Positions 26,605-35,300 of a DNA stretch of 35,518 nt are shown here, piece after piece. The stretch is from assembly GCF_001280125.1 (NCBI RefSeq), contig NZ_LGEG01000261.1, positions 1 through 35,518 of the forward strand, given 5' to 3'. Every line of letters starts with the position of its first letter. Position 1 is the stretch's first letter. The DNA comes from Streptomyces sp. NRRL F-6492. GTDB taxonomy: Bacteria; Actinomycetota; Actinomycetes; Streptomycetales; Streptomycetaceae. The position numbers and the translations under genes were made by a program. The notes beneath the pieces were generated by a model. That model saw only the letters and a program-made list of their open reading frames with translations. It had not been told where the DNA came from and did not search any database.

Positions 26605-27021
26605 TCAGGGCGCCACGTGGTAGTACCGGGTGCACGCGCGGACCATGCCGTCGTCGGTGATGCTGAAGAAGTCGACGAAGTGCAGCTCCCGCCCGCCGGC
26701 GTCCGGGTCGACGCACCGCCCGGCGGCCACCACGCAGCGGTTCTGGGCGACGACGCGGTCGATCTCGTGGCGGCCCCTCGGCGGGGTGTGGCCGAGCCGG
26801 GCGCGCAGGACCGCCGTACGGCCCCGGACGGGAGGCATGCCGGGCAGTTCGAAGACCACGCCGTCGTGCAGCAGGGAGGCGCACGAGTCCAGGTCGCCGG
26901 CGTCGAGGTAGTCGTAGACGAGACGGACGTGGTCGACGCCCGCGGCGGTGACCAGGTCGACCTCTCCCGGCAGACCGATGGTCGTGTCATCGTGGCGGTT
27001 CAACGGCTGAGCCCCTTTCAC
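26605..27021 (-). CDS. SnoaL/NTF2-like protein
   Basis: The product is 138 residues from GTG at 27021; a TTG at 27003 with AAGGGG before it is an alternative start (132 residues). The fold pattern is NTF2-like: VRLVYDYLDAGDLDSCASLLHDGVVFELPGMPPVRGRTAVLRAR at about 32-75, then strands ending HFVDFFSITDDGMVRACTRYYH. Proteins of this type are small polyketide-cyclase-like enzymes or binding proteins. It diverges from the SARP gene, and the region between them contains 11-bp-spaced direct repeats, so it may belong to the same regulon. No signal peptide. Confidence 0.8.
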   Translation of the reverse strand: MKGAQPLNRHDDTTIGLPGEVDLVTAAGVDHVRLVYDYLDAGDLDSCASLLHDGVVFELPGMPPVRGRTAVLRARLGHTPPRGRHEIDRVVAQNRCVVAAGRCVDPDAGGRELHFVDFFSITDDGMVRACTRYYHVAP

Positions 27022-27061
27022 TCTCGGTGCAGGATTCTGGGGGGCGTCACCAACTCCGGGT

Positions 27062-27083
27062 TATCACCCCTCTATCTCCGACC
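27062..27083. promoter_or_regulatory. 11-bp-spaced direct repeats upstream of the SARP gene (candidate SARP site)
   Basis: TATCACCCCTC (27062-27072) is followed directly by TATCTCCGACC (27073-27083). SARP proteins bind heptamer direct repeats with an 11-bp period. The same TTATCACCCC(T/A)CTATC string, 15 of 16 bases identical, recurs at 30629-30644. The site lies in the divergent region between the SnoaL-like gene and the SARP gene. Confidence 0.6.
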
Positions 27084-27177
27084 GGGATCTTCACGGCATG
27101 GACAGAGCGGGGGTGGATGTGGAGACTGTCCTCACTTGGGTCTCAAGTGTCAACTCATTTGTTTCGTGGGGGAATCG

Positions 27178-30100
27178 GTGACTGACGGCACAGGTGAGAG
27201 AGACCCGGGACTTCCGGACGTGTCGCGCCTTCCCTTCCGGCTGCTCGGACCGCTCCAGGTGCACGGCCCCGACGGACCCCTGCGGGTGCCCCCCGGCCGG
27301 CAGGAGGTGATCCTCGCGGCCCTGCTCCTCGACGCCAACCGGGTCGTCGGCACCCACCACCTCGTGGACCTCATCTGGGAGGACAACCCGCCCGAGACCG
27401 CCCGCACCCAGGTGCAGATCTGCGTGTCGCGCCTGCGGAAACTGCTGGCCGGGGCCGCGGGGGAGGCCACGATCGCGACCCGTCCGCCGGGCTACGTGCT
27501 GCACACCGAGGCGGGCAACGTGGACGCGTCGCTCTTCACCGGCCTCGTCTTACGGGCCCGGCGGCTGCGCGAGCGGGGCGCGTCCCGCGAGGCCGTGCGC
27601 CTGCTGAGGAGCGCGGTGACGCTCTGGCAGGGCGAGTGCCTGTCCGGCTTCGACTGCGGCCCGCTGGCGAACCGGGCGCGCCAGCTGAACGAGGAACGGC
27701 TGACCGCCACCGAGCTCCGCATCCAGCTCGAACTCGAACTCGGCCGGTACGACCGGCTCGTGGGCGAACTCCAGCTGCTCACCCACGAACACCCGCTGCG
27801 GGAGAAGCTGCGCGGCCAGCTCATCCAGGCGCTGTACTGGTCGGGCCGGCAGGCCGAGGCCCTGGAGGCCTTCCGGGCCGGCCGGCGGATCCTCGCCGAG
27901 GAACTGGGCCTGGAGCCCGGCCGGGAGCTCCGCGAACTGGAGTCGGCGATCCTGGCGGGCGCACTGCCCCCGCCCGCCGGCACCGACGCCGGACCGGCCC
28001 GGCCCGCCACCGACGCGGACCGCGCCCAGGGACGCGCGACGGCCCCCGACGAGCCCGCGCGGACCCCGCGGGACGAGGGGCCGGCCGCCCCCGCGCCGGA
28101 GCCCGCCCCCGCCCCCGAGGTCGCGCGCCAGGACACCGTCCCGCACCAGCTCCCCGCCGCCGTGGCCGACTTCGTGGCGGACGGGGCCCGGATCGCCGCC
28201 CTGGAACGGGCACTGACCGGGGGACCGGACCGCACCACGGTCGGACTCGCCGCCATCACCGGCAAACCGGGCACCGGCAAGTCGACCCTCGCCGTGCACG
28301 TCGCCCACACCCTGGCCGAGACCGGCTTCCCCGACGGGCAGCTCTACTGCGACCTGCGCGGCACCACCGGCACCCCGGCCACCCCCGCCGAGGTCCTCGG
28401 CCGCTTCCTCCGGGCCCTCGGCATCCCCGGCCAGCTGATCCCGGAGGCCCTGGACGAGCGCGCCGAGATGTACCGCACCCGGCTCGCCTCCCGCCGGGTC
28501 CTCGTGGTCCTCGACGACGCGGCCGGCGAGGGCCAGGTGCTGCCGCTGCTGCCCGGCAGCCGCGGCTGCGCCGTCCTCGTCACCGGCCGGGCCCGCCTCA
28601 CCGCGCTCCCCGGCGCCCACCGGGTCGAACTGGACGTCCTCGACGAGGACATGGCCCTGGAACTGCTTGCCAGGATCATCGGCCGGGAGCGGGTCGCCGG
28701 GGAGGCCCAGGCGGCGGAGGCCCTGGTCCGCACGGTCGGACGGCTCCCGCTGGCCCTGCGGATCGTGGCCGCCCGGCTCGCGGCGCGCCCCCACTGGACC
28801 CTCGCCTCCATGGTGCAGCGCCTCGCCAGCGAACGGCACCGCCTCGACGAGCTGACGCACGGCGAGATGACGATGCGGGCCAGCCTGTCCCTCACGTACG
28901 AAGGCCTCGGCCCGGACGACCGCCGGCTGCTGCGGCTCCTCAGCATGGCCCAGGCGCCGACCCTCCCCAGCTGGCTGGCGGGCGCCCTGCTCGACGACCA
29001 CCGCCCCTTCCCCTCGGACCTCATGGAACCCCTCGTCGACGTGCAGATGCTGGACGTCGACGGGGTGGAGCGCACCGGCGGCTTCCGGTACCGCTTCCAC
29101 GAGATCATCCGGGTGTACGCGCGGGAACAACTGGCGGCGCACCACCCGCCGGAGGTGCGGCGGGAGGCACTGGCCCGCATGGCGGGCGGCTGGATGCACC
29201 TGACCCAGCAGGCCCACCGCACGGTGTACGGGGGCGACTTCACCGTCCTGCACGGCGACGCCCCGCGCTGGGAGCCGCCCGCCTCCTACACCGAGGCGGT
29301 CCTGGCCGACCCGCTGAGCTGGCTCGACGCGGAACAGACCGCCCTGTGCCGGATGGTCGAGCACACCGCGGAGGAAGGACTCCACGACCTCAGCTGGGAC
29401 CTCGCCACCTCCCTCGTCACGCTCTTCGAGGTGCGGGGCCACTACGACCTGTGGGAGCAGACGCACCTGACGGCCCTCGCCGCGGTCCGCAGGGCGGGCA
29501 ACCTGCGGGGCACCGCCGCCGTCCGCGCGTCGCTCGGCTCGCTCTACATGAGCCGCAACCAGTTCGACACGGCACGGCAGGCGCTGAACTCGGCGCTCGA
29601 CGTCTTCCAGGCGCTCGACGAACCCCGGGGCGAGGCGCTGTGCCGGCGCGACATGGCGCTCATCGCGCGCACGAACGGCGACGACGCCTCGGCCCTGGAG
29701 CTGTACCGGAGGTCCCTGGCCGACTTCGACCGGGCGGGCGACGTGGTGGGCCGGGCGATCGTCCTGACCCAGAGCGCCCACATCCGGATGCGCCAGGGGG
29801 ACATCGAGGCGGCGCAGACGCAGCTGGACGAGGCGCTGGAGATCTACGAGGGGGTCGGCTACACCGGCGGCAGGGCGCGGACCCTGCGGCGCGTCGGACA
29901 GCTGCTCCTGGAACAGGGCCGGAGCGACCTGGCGGTCCTGACCTTCACCGAAGTGCTGGAACTCTGCCGGGACTCCGGCGACGTGATCGGCGAGGGGCAC
30001 CTGCTGCGCGACCTCGGCCACGCGTTCGCCGTGATGGGCCGCCCCGACCGGGCCAGGGACTTCTACGACCGGGCCGTGGCCGCGCGGGAGGAGATCATGG

Positions 30101-30258
30101 ACCTGAGCGGGGGCGCGCTGGTGCGTCTGGACCTCGCCCGGCTCCTGGAGGAACCGGGGCGTTCCCGGGAACTGCTCACACCGGCCGTCGAGGTCTTCCG
30201 CGAGCGGCGGATGGGGCGGGAACTGGCGGAGGCGAAACGATTGCTCGGAGCCGGCTGA
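27178..30258 (+). CDS. AfsR-like SARP regulator (winged helix, BTAD, NB-ARC, TPR)
   Basis: The product is 1026 residues, close to AfsR. The GTG at 27178 with GGGGGA before it starts just ahead of the OmpR-type winged helix (about 18-95: FRLLGPLQVHGPDGPLRVPPGRQEVILAALLL). The BTAD domain (about 110-258) ends in RRILAEELGLEPGRELRELESAIL. A Pro/Ala-rich linker leads to the NB-ARC ATPase with Walker A GKPGTGKST (362-370), Walker B LVVLDDA (442-448) and GRLPLALRI. From about 720, TPR-like helices follow (SLYMSRNQFDTARQALNSALDVFQALDEPRGEA and repeats). SARPs bind direct repeats near -35 and recruit RNA polymerase; this type couples that to ATP and TPR sensing. A TTA codon at 27550-27552 (Leu125) makes translation dependent on the bldA tRNA. 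The nearby NRPS is the likely target cluster. Confidence 0.92.
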   Translation: MTDGTGERDPGLPDVSRLPFRLLGPLQVHGPDGPLRVPPGRQEVILAALLLDANRVVGTHHLVDLIWEDNPPETARTQVQICVSRLRKLLAGAAGEATIATRPPGYVLHTEAGNVDASLFTGLVLRARRLRERGASREAVRLLRSAVTLWQGECLSGFDCGPLANRARQLNEERLTATELRIQLELELGRYDRLVGELQLLTHEHPLREKLRGQLIQALYWSGRQAEALEAFRAGRRILAEELGLEPGRELRELESAILAGALPPPAGTDAGPARPATDADRAQGRATAPDEPARTPRDEGPAAPAPEPAPAPEVARQDTVPHQLPAAVADFVADGARIAALERALTGGPDRTTVGLAAITGKPGTGKSTLAVHVAHTLAETGFPDGQLYCDLRGTTGTPATPAEVLGRFLRALGIPGQLIPEALDERAEMYRTRLASRRVLVVLDDAAGEGQVLPLLPGSRGCAVLVTGRARLTALPGAHRVELDVLDEDMALELLARIIGRERVAGEAQAAEALVRTVGRLPLALRIVAARLAARPHWTLASMVQRLASERHRLDELTHGEMTMRASLSLTYEGLGPDDRRLLRLLSMAQAPTLPSWLAGALLDDHRPFPSDLMEPLVDVQMLDVDGVERTGGFRYRFHEIIRVYAREQLAAHHPPEVRREALARMAGGWMHLTQQAHRTVYGGDFTVLHGDAPRWEPPASYTEAVLADPLSWLDAEQTALCRMVEHTAEEGLHDLSWDLATSLVTLFEVRGHYDLWEQTHLTALAAVRRAGNLRGTAAVRASLGSLYMSRNQFDTARQALNSALDVFQALDEPRGEALCRRDMALIARTNGDDASALELYRRSLADFDRAGDVVGRAIVLTQSAHIRMRQGDIEAAQTQLDEALEIYEGVGYTGGRARTLRRVGQLLLEQGRSDLAVLTFTEVLELCRDSGDVIGEGHLLRDLGHAFAVMGRPDRARDFYDRAVAAREEIMDLSGGALVRLDLARLLEEPGRSRELLTPAVEVFRERRMGRELAEAKRLLGAG
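27550..27552 (+). promoter_or_regulatory. Rare TTA leucine codon in the SARP gene
   Basis: The codon in GLV-L-RARRLRERG (residue 125, within the BTAD domain) is TTA. In Streptomyces TTA is read by the bldA tRNA, which becomes effective late in growth, so the codon delays production of the regulator. I found no other in-frame TTA in the genes of this window. Confidence 0.85.
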
Positions 30259-30321
30259 CCGCGTGCGGAACCGGAGCCGGCCGATCCCGGAGGGGAGCCG
30301 TCACCGCCGGGAGGGGCGGGG

Positions 30322-30546
30322 TCAGTCCCACGGGTTGTTGTCGGTGGCGGCCGCGGTGCCCGTGGTGCCGCCGGTGGTGCCGGTGCCGGTGGCGCCGTCG
30401 GTCCCGTTCTCGTAGGAGGCCGTCGTCGTCGTGCCCACGGGCTCGTCCGCCCAGCTCGCCCCGGCGCCGACGCCGGTCACGAGCACGATCAGCGCGGAGG
30501 CGACGGCGGTGCGGAGGGCGGTGCGGGCGGCGGTGGTCTTCGACAT
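30322..30546 (-). CDS. Small secreted peptide precursor (74 aa) ending DNNPWD
   Basis: The ATG at 30546 is preceded by GGGAG seven bases upstream. Residues 1-33 form a clear signal peptide (MSKTTAARTALRTAVASALIVLVTGVGAGASWA, cleavage after Ala33). The predicted exported part is about 41 residues: DEPVG, a Thr/Gly/Ala-rich low-complexity spacer and the terminal DNNPWD. It has no Cys, so is not a disulfide or lantibiotic-type peptide. It lies between a TPR-containing SARP (converging, 63-base gap) and an XRE-NB-ARC regulator (diverging), and its promoter region carries the 11-bp-spaced repeats also found before the SARP. A signal peptide role is attractive but unproven; a structural or surface role is also possible. 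Confidence 0.75.
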   Translation of the reverse strand: MSKTTAARTALRTAVASALIVLVTGVGAGASWADEPVGTTTTASYENGTDGATGTGTTGGTTGTAAATDNNPWD

Positions 30547-30629
30547 CGGATTCTCCCTCGTGGTGGGGCGGTGCTTCCTTCTGACCACCAAGCTAGGAAC
30601 GACCGGATTCACGGGACCGTCCGCTGTCT

Positions 30630-30651
30630 TATCACCCCACTATCACGGCAC
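30630..30651. promoter_or_regulatory. 11-bp-spaced direct repeats in the peptide promoter region (candidate SARP site)
   Basis: TATCACCCCAC (30630-30640) is followed by TATCACGGCAC (30641-30651). The first eight bases of each are TATCACCC or TATCACGG. On the reverse strand the pair ends about 35 bases upstream of the candidate -10 of the peptide gene, a suitable place for an activator. Nearly the same string is found upstream of the SARP gene. Confidence 0.6.
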
Positions 30652-30730
30652 CCTCTCCCGGAAGGCCCCGCACCCGCCGGCGCCCCCTCCGCTATCACGG
30701 GACTCCGCGCACCCCCTCTGACCAGGGAGT

Positions 30731-30763
30731 TAGTCACGGGATATCCCCTGGATAGCCCCGTCC
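30731..30763. promoter_or_regulatory. Three 11-bp-spaced repeats upstream of the XRE-NB-ARC gene (candidate SARP site)
   Basis: TAGTCACGGGA (30731-30741), TATCCCCTGGA (30742-30752) and TAGCCCCGTCC (30753-30763) run head to tail with an exact 11-bp period, about 100 bases before the ATG at 30864. The individual units vary more than in the other two sites. Confidence 0.5.
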
Positions 30764-30863
30764 TCACGATGGAGAGCAGCAGACGGCGGGGCCTTGCGCC
30801 GGCCGGCGGCCCGACCGGGCCGCCGCCAGGGCCCCGCCACGACTCGACCAGTGGGGGCTTTCC

Positions 30864-32222
30864 ATGGCGACGACCGTTCTTTCCCCTGAGGGCGCCACCG
30901 CGGCCACCGCCGCGCTCGGCACCCTCATACGCGGCCACCGGCTCCGCATCGGCCTGACCCAGCGCGAGCTGGCCGACCTGTCCACCATCAGCGTCCGCGC
31001 CATCCGCGACCTGGAGAAGGGCAAGGCCCAGCGGCCGAGAACCGACACGGTCCGGCTCATCGCCGACGCCCTGCGCCTGGGACCCCGGGCCCGCACGGCC
31101 CTGGAGGAGGCGGTACGGCGCGGCGGCGCCCGGCACCTGCCCCTGGAGCGGTCGGCCCCGCCCGTACCCCTGCACCCGCTGATCGAACGGCGGGCCGAGG
31201 CCGCCGTCATCGCCGAGGAACTGCGCTCCGGAGCGGAACGGCTGATCACCGTCGTGGGCCTGAGCGGCGTCGGCAAGACGAGACTCGCCCTGGAGGCGGC
31301 GGCCAGACTGCACGACGCCGGCCTCCCCGTACTGTGGCACACCGCCCCCGGAGCGGTCGCCGACTGCCTGCCGGCCGACGACGACCCGCGGGCCGCCCCG
31401 GCCGCCGACTGCGCCGGCTTCCTGCACGGCGACGGACCGTCCGACACCGTCCCGGCCGCACTCACCGGCCTCCTCGGCGACCGCGCGGCGCTCCTCGTCC
31501 TCGACGGCGCCGACACCGGACGGCTCGACTTCCAGCGGCTGAGCCGACTGCTGCGCGAACTCCCCGGCCTGCGGCTCCTCGTCACCGCCGACACGCCCTG
31601 GAACGTCCCCGGCGAACGCCTCTTCCTCCTCGCGCCCCTGGAGGCGCCCGCCCCGGGCGGGGGCGCCCGCCCGGACGCCCCCGCCACCCGCTTCTTCCTC
31701 GACCGGCTCCGCCGCGTCCGCCCCGACATCGTCCCCGACGACCGGGCCCTGACGGACATCGCATGGGTCTGCCACCGCCTCGACGGGCACCCGCTCGCCC
31801 TCGCCGCGGCCGCCTCCTGGCTCACCGTCTGCGACCTGCCCACCCTGCGCGGCATCGTCGAGTCCGACCCCGCCCCGCTCCTCGACCACCTGGCCGACGG
31901 CCGCTCCGGCTCCCACCTGCGGGAGAGCGTCGGCCGGACCCTGGCCGGGCTGCCCACCGGCCACCGGAGCCTGATCACCGAACTGTGCGCCGCCGGCCGG
32001 GACGAGTTCCTCCTGGAGGACGTCGTCCGGCTGACCGGCCTGCCCCTGCCGCACTGCGGACGCATGGTCCGCGACCTGCTGGTCGGCGGCGTCATCCGGT
32101 CCAGCACGGACGGCGGCCGCTCCGCGTTCCGGGTGCTGTGCGTCGTACGGGCCGTCGCCACGGCGACCGCGTGCGCACCGACGGCCGGTGCCCCCGCTCC
32201 TGCCGGAACCGCTGCCGCCTGA
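30864..32222 (+). CDS. XRE-family regulator with NB-ARC ATPase domain
   Basis: The product is 452 residues, ATG at 30864 with GGGGG before it. An XRE helix-turn-helix (about 18-80: LIRGHRLRIGLTQRELADLSTISVRAIRDLEKGKAQRPRTDTVRLIADALRL style) is joined to an NB-ARC/AAA-like ATPase with Walker A GLSGVGKT (132-139), Walker B ALLVLDGAD (near 210) and a HPLALAAAASWL helix typical of STAND proteins. After the ATPase only a short winged-helix-like tail and an Ala/Pro end remain; the TPR or other sensor repeats usual for STAND regulators are absent. It is 147 bases upstream of the NRPS on the same strand and probably controls it, or is transcribed with it. Confidence 0.88.
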   Translation: MATTVLSPEGATAATAALGTLIRGHRLRIGLTQRELADLSTISVRAIRDLEKGKAQRPRTDTVRLIADALRLGPRARTALEEAVRRGGARHLPLERSAPPVPLHPLIERRAEAAVIAEELRSGAERLITVVGLSGVGKTRLALEAAARLHDAGLPVLWHTAPGAVADCLPADDDPRAAPAADCAGFLHGDGPSDTVPAALTGLLGDRAALLVLDGADTGRLDFQRLSRLLRELPGLRLLVTADTPWNVPGERLFLLAPLEAPAPGGGARPDAPATRFFLDRLRRVRPDIVPDDRALTDIAWVCHRLDGHPLALAAAASWLTVCDLPTLRGIVESDPAPLLDHLADGRSGSHLRESVGRTLAGLPTGHRSLITELCAAGRDEFLLEDVVRLTGLPLPHCGRMVRDLLVGGVIRSSTDGGRSAFRVLCVVRAVATATACAPTAGAPAPAGTAAA

Positions 32223-32369
32223 CTGCCGCCGCGCTGCCGAACCGCTCGTGGACCGCCGGAGCAACTGCCGCTCCCGGCCCGCCCCCACGGGTTGTATGGC
32301 CACTGCCCCGCCCCAGGGTCACCGCCCCGCCCCGGCCAGCCGCCGCGACTTCCTCTCCAGGAGCCCTCC

Positions 32370-35300
32370 ATGCCGTTCGACACGCCCGTCGCACCCGCTC
32401 CGGCCGCCGTCCGGTTGCCGCTCTCGGTGGCCCAGCGTGACATCTGGACGGCGCACGCCCTCGACCCCACCGGCGTCAAGTACAACGTCGCCGAGTGCCG
32501 GGAGATCCTCGGGCCGGTCGACCCGGAGCTGATGGCGGCGGCCTGGCTCCGGCTCGTCGAGGAGGCCGACTTCCTCCGCGTCCGGGGCTTCGAGGACGAC
32601 GGCGAGCAGGTGTGGCAACTCGTCGACGCCGCCGGTGCCGATGCCGGTAACACCGCCCCCCGCAGCCTTCCGTTCACCGACGTGAGCGCGGCCGACGACC
32701 CGGAGGCCGAGGCCTGGCGGCTGATCGACGGCATGATCAGCGCCCCCTTCGACCTGATCCGCCGCCCGCCGGTCCGCTGCGCGCTGATCAAACTGGGCGA
32801 GGAGCGGTACTTCTACTTCTACGGCTTCCACCACCTGGTCGTCGACGGCGTGGGCGTGTCGATGGCCCTCGCCCGCCTGGTCGAGCTGTACGAACGGGCG
32901 GTCGCGGGCGAGCCCTGGGGCCCCTCCCCGTTCGGCAGCCTCGCCGACCTGCTCGCCGAGGACGCCGAGTACCGGGGCTCCGAGCGGGCCGCCGCCGACC
33001 TGGCCGCCTGGCGGGAGCACCTCGACGGCGCCCCCGACGCGCCCGCCGGCCTGGTCCGGGGCACCGGCCGGGCCCCCGCCGCCCACGGCGGCCTGCCCTT
33101 CGCCCGTCGCAGCGTACGGGTGTCCGCGGCGGACGCCGACCGGCTGCGGGCGGTCGCCCGCGGCGAGCGGGTCTCCTGGTCCGTCCTCCTCGTCGCCCTC
33201 TTCTCGGTCTACCTGCACCGCGTCACCGGCCGCGAGGAACTGGTCCTCGCCCTGCCTGTGACCGGCCGCACGACCCGGCAGGCCCGCAGCACCCCCGGCA
33301 TGCTGTCGAACGTGGTGCCGCTCCGGCTCCGGGTACGGCCCGGGGAACCCCTCGGCGCCCTGGTCCGCTCGGCCGCCGCCGAGGTCAAGCACGGACTGCG
33401 CCACCAGCTGACCCGCTACGAGGACCTGTGCCGGGCCGCCGGAACCGTCGACGGCTCCCGCCGCCTCGCCGCGCCCGTCCTCAACATCATGGGCTTCCAC
33501 GCGGAACTCACCGTGTGCGGCCGGCCGACCCTCAACCACAACGTGAGCAACGGCCCGGTGGACGACCTCGCCGTCGCCGTCCTCGACCTCGGCGCCGGAA
33601 ACGGCCTGCGGATCGACTTCGACACCCCGGTCGACGGCGTCGACACGGCGTCCGTCGCCGCCCACCAGGACCGCTTCGCCGCCTTTCTCACCACCGTCCT
33701 CGCCGCCGACCGCCCGGCCGAGCGCCGGATCGCCGACCTCGACGTCCTGTCGGACGCCGAGCGCGCCCTCCTCACCGGCCCGTGGGCCGGACCGGTGGCC
33801 GACACCGCCGGAACCGCCGGCACGACCCTCGTGGAACGCTTCGAGGAGCAGGCGGCCCGGCATCCCGACGGGACCGCGCTGATCGACGGCGAGCGGAGCG
33901 TCACGTACGCCGAGCTCAACGCCGCCGCCAACCGCTGGGCCCGCCACCTGGTCGCGCGCGGCCTGGGACGCGGCGACCTGGCGGGCGTCCTCCTGGAGCG
34001 CGGCGTCCGCTTCGCCACCGCCGTCCTCGCCGTGCTGAAGACCGGCGCCGCCCACGTCCTGCTCGACCCCGACTTCCCCGACGAGCGCCTCCGCGCGGCG
34101 GCCGCCGACGCCGGCATCCGCCACCTCCTCACCCGGCCGTCCCTCGCCGGGCGCCTCGACGGCCCCTGGGCGACCCACACCGAGGCCCCCGGCGAACTCC
34201 TCTCCTACGGCCCCGGCAACCCCGGCCTGCCCGTCGCCCCCGACGACCCGGCCTGCCTGATGTTCACCTCGGGCTCGACCGGCCGGCCCAAGGCGATCCT
34301 GTCGTCCCACCGGAACCTGGTGTCGACCCTGGTCGGCCAGCCCTACCTTCCCACCGGCCCGGACCAGGTGTACCTCCAGTGCTCGCCGGTCTCCTGGGAC
34401 GCGTTCAGCCTGGAGTTCTGGGGCGGCCTCCTCCACGGCGGCACCGTCGTGCTCCAGCCGGGACAGAAACCCGAACCGGCCCTCGTCACCGAACTGGCGC
34501 GCCGCCACGGCGTCACCACGCTCCTGCTGTCCGCCACCCTCTTCAACTACCTCACCGACGAACACCCGGAGGCGTTCTCCACCGTCACCACCGCCTTCAC
34601 CGTCGGCGAGGCCGCCTCCCCGGCCCACGTCCACAAGCTCCAGCGGATCGAGCCCGGCATCACGATCCTCAACGGGTACGGCCCCGCCGAGGTGATGATC
34701 TTCGCCACGACCCACACCGTCGAACCCGGCGAGCGGCCCCACACCGCGATCCCGATCGGAACACCCCTCGTCAACAAGGCGAGTTACGTCCTCGACCCCC
34801 ACCTGAACCTGTGCCCGCCCGGAACCACCGGCGAGCTGTACGTGGCCGGCGAGGGCCTGGCCCACGGCTACCTGGGACGGCCGGACCTGACGGCCGTCCG
34901 CTTCGTACCGAACCCGTTCGGGCCCGGCCGGCTGTACCGGACCGGTGACCTGGCCCGCTTCGACGCCGAGGGCCGCCTCGTCTACGAGGGGCGGGCGGAC
35001 GACCAGATCAAGATCCGGGGCTTCCGGATCGAGCCCGGTGAGACCGAGGCCGCGCTCCTGACCCACCCGGGGGTCGCCCAGGCCGTCGTCACCGTCCACG
35101 AGAAGCGCCTCGCCGCGTACGTCGTCACCGACGGCGACAGCCACTCCGACACCCACCCCGACCTCCACCCCGAGGAGATCCGGCGGCACGTCGCCGAACG
35201 CCTCCCCGAGCACCTCGTCCCCACCTACCTGACCCTCCTCGACCGGCTGCCCGTCACCCCCAACGGCAAGATCGACAAGCGGGCCCTGCCGGCACCGACG

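Larger units (their letters stand above)
30547..30863. other. Divergent regulatory region between peptide gene and XRE-NB-ARC gene
   Basis: This 317-base region holds two sets of 11-bp-phased repeats (30630-30651 and 30731-30763), one isolated unit TATCACGGGAC (30693-30703), a further TCACGGGA (30609-30616) and a possible -10 for the peptide gene, TAGCTT on the reverse strand at 30595-30590. No convincing -35/-10 pair is seen for the right-hand gene. Confidence 0.65.

Noticed and set aside
34781..34785. TTA string in the NRPS gene (GAGTTACG)
   Set aside because: In frame it reads AGT TAC, so no Leu TTA codon.
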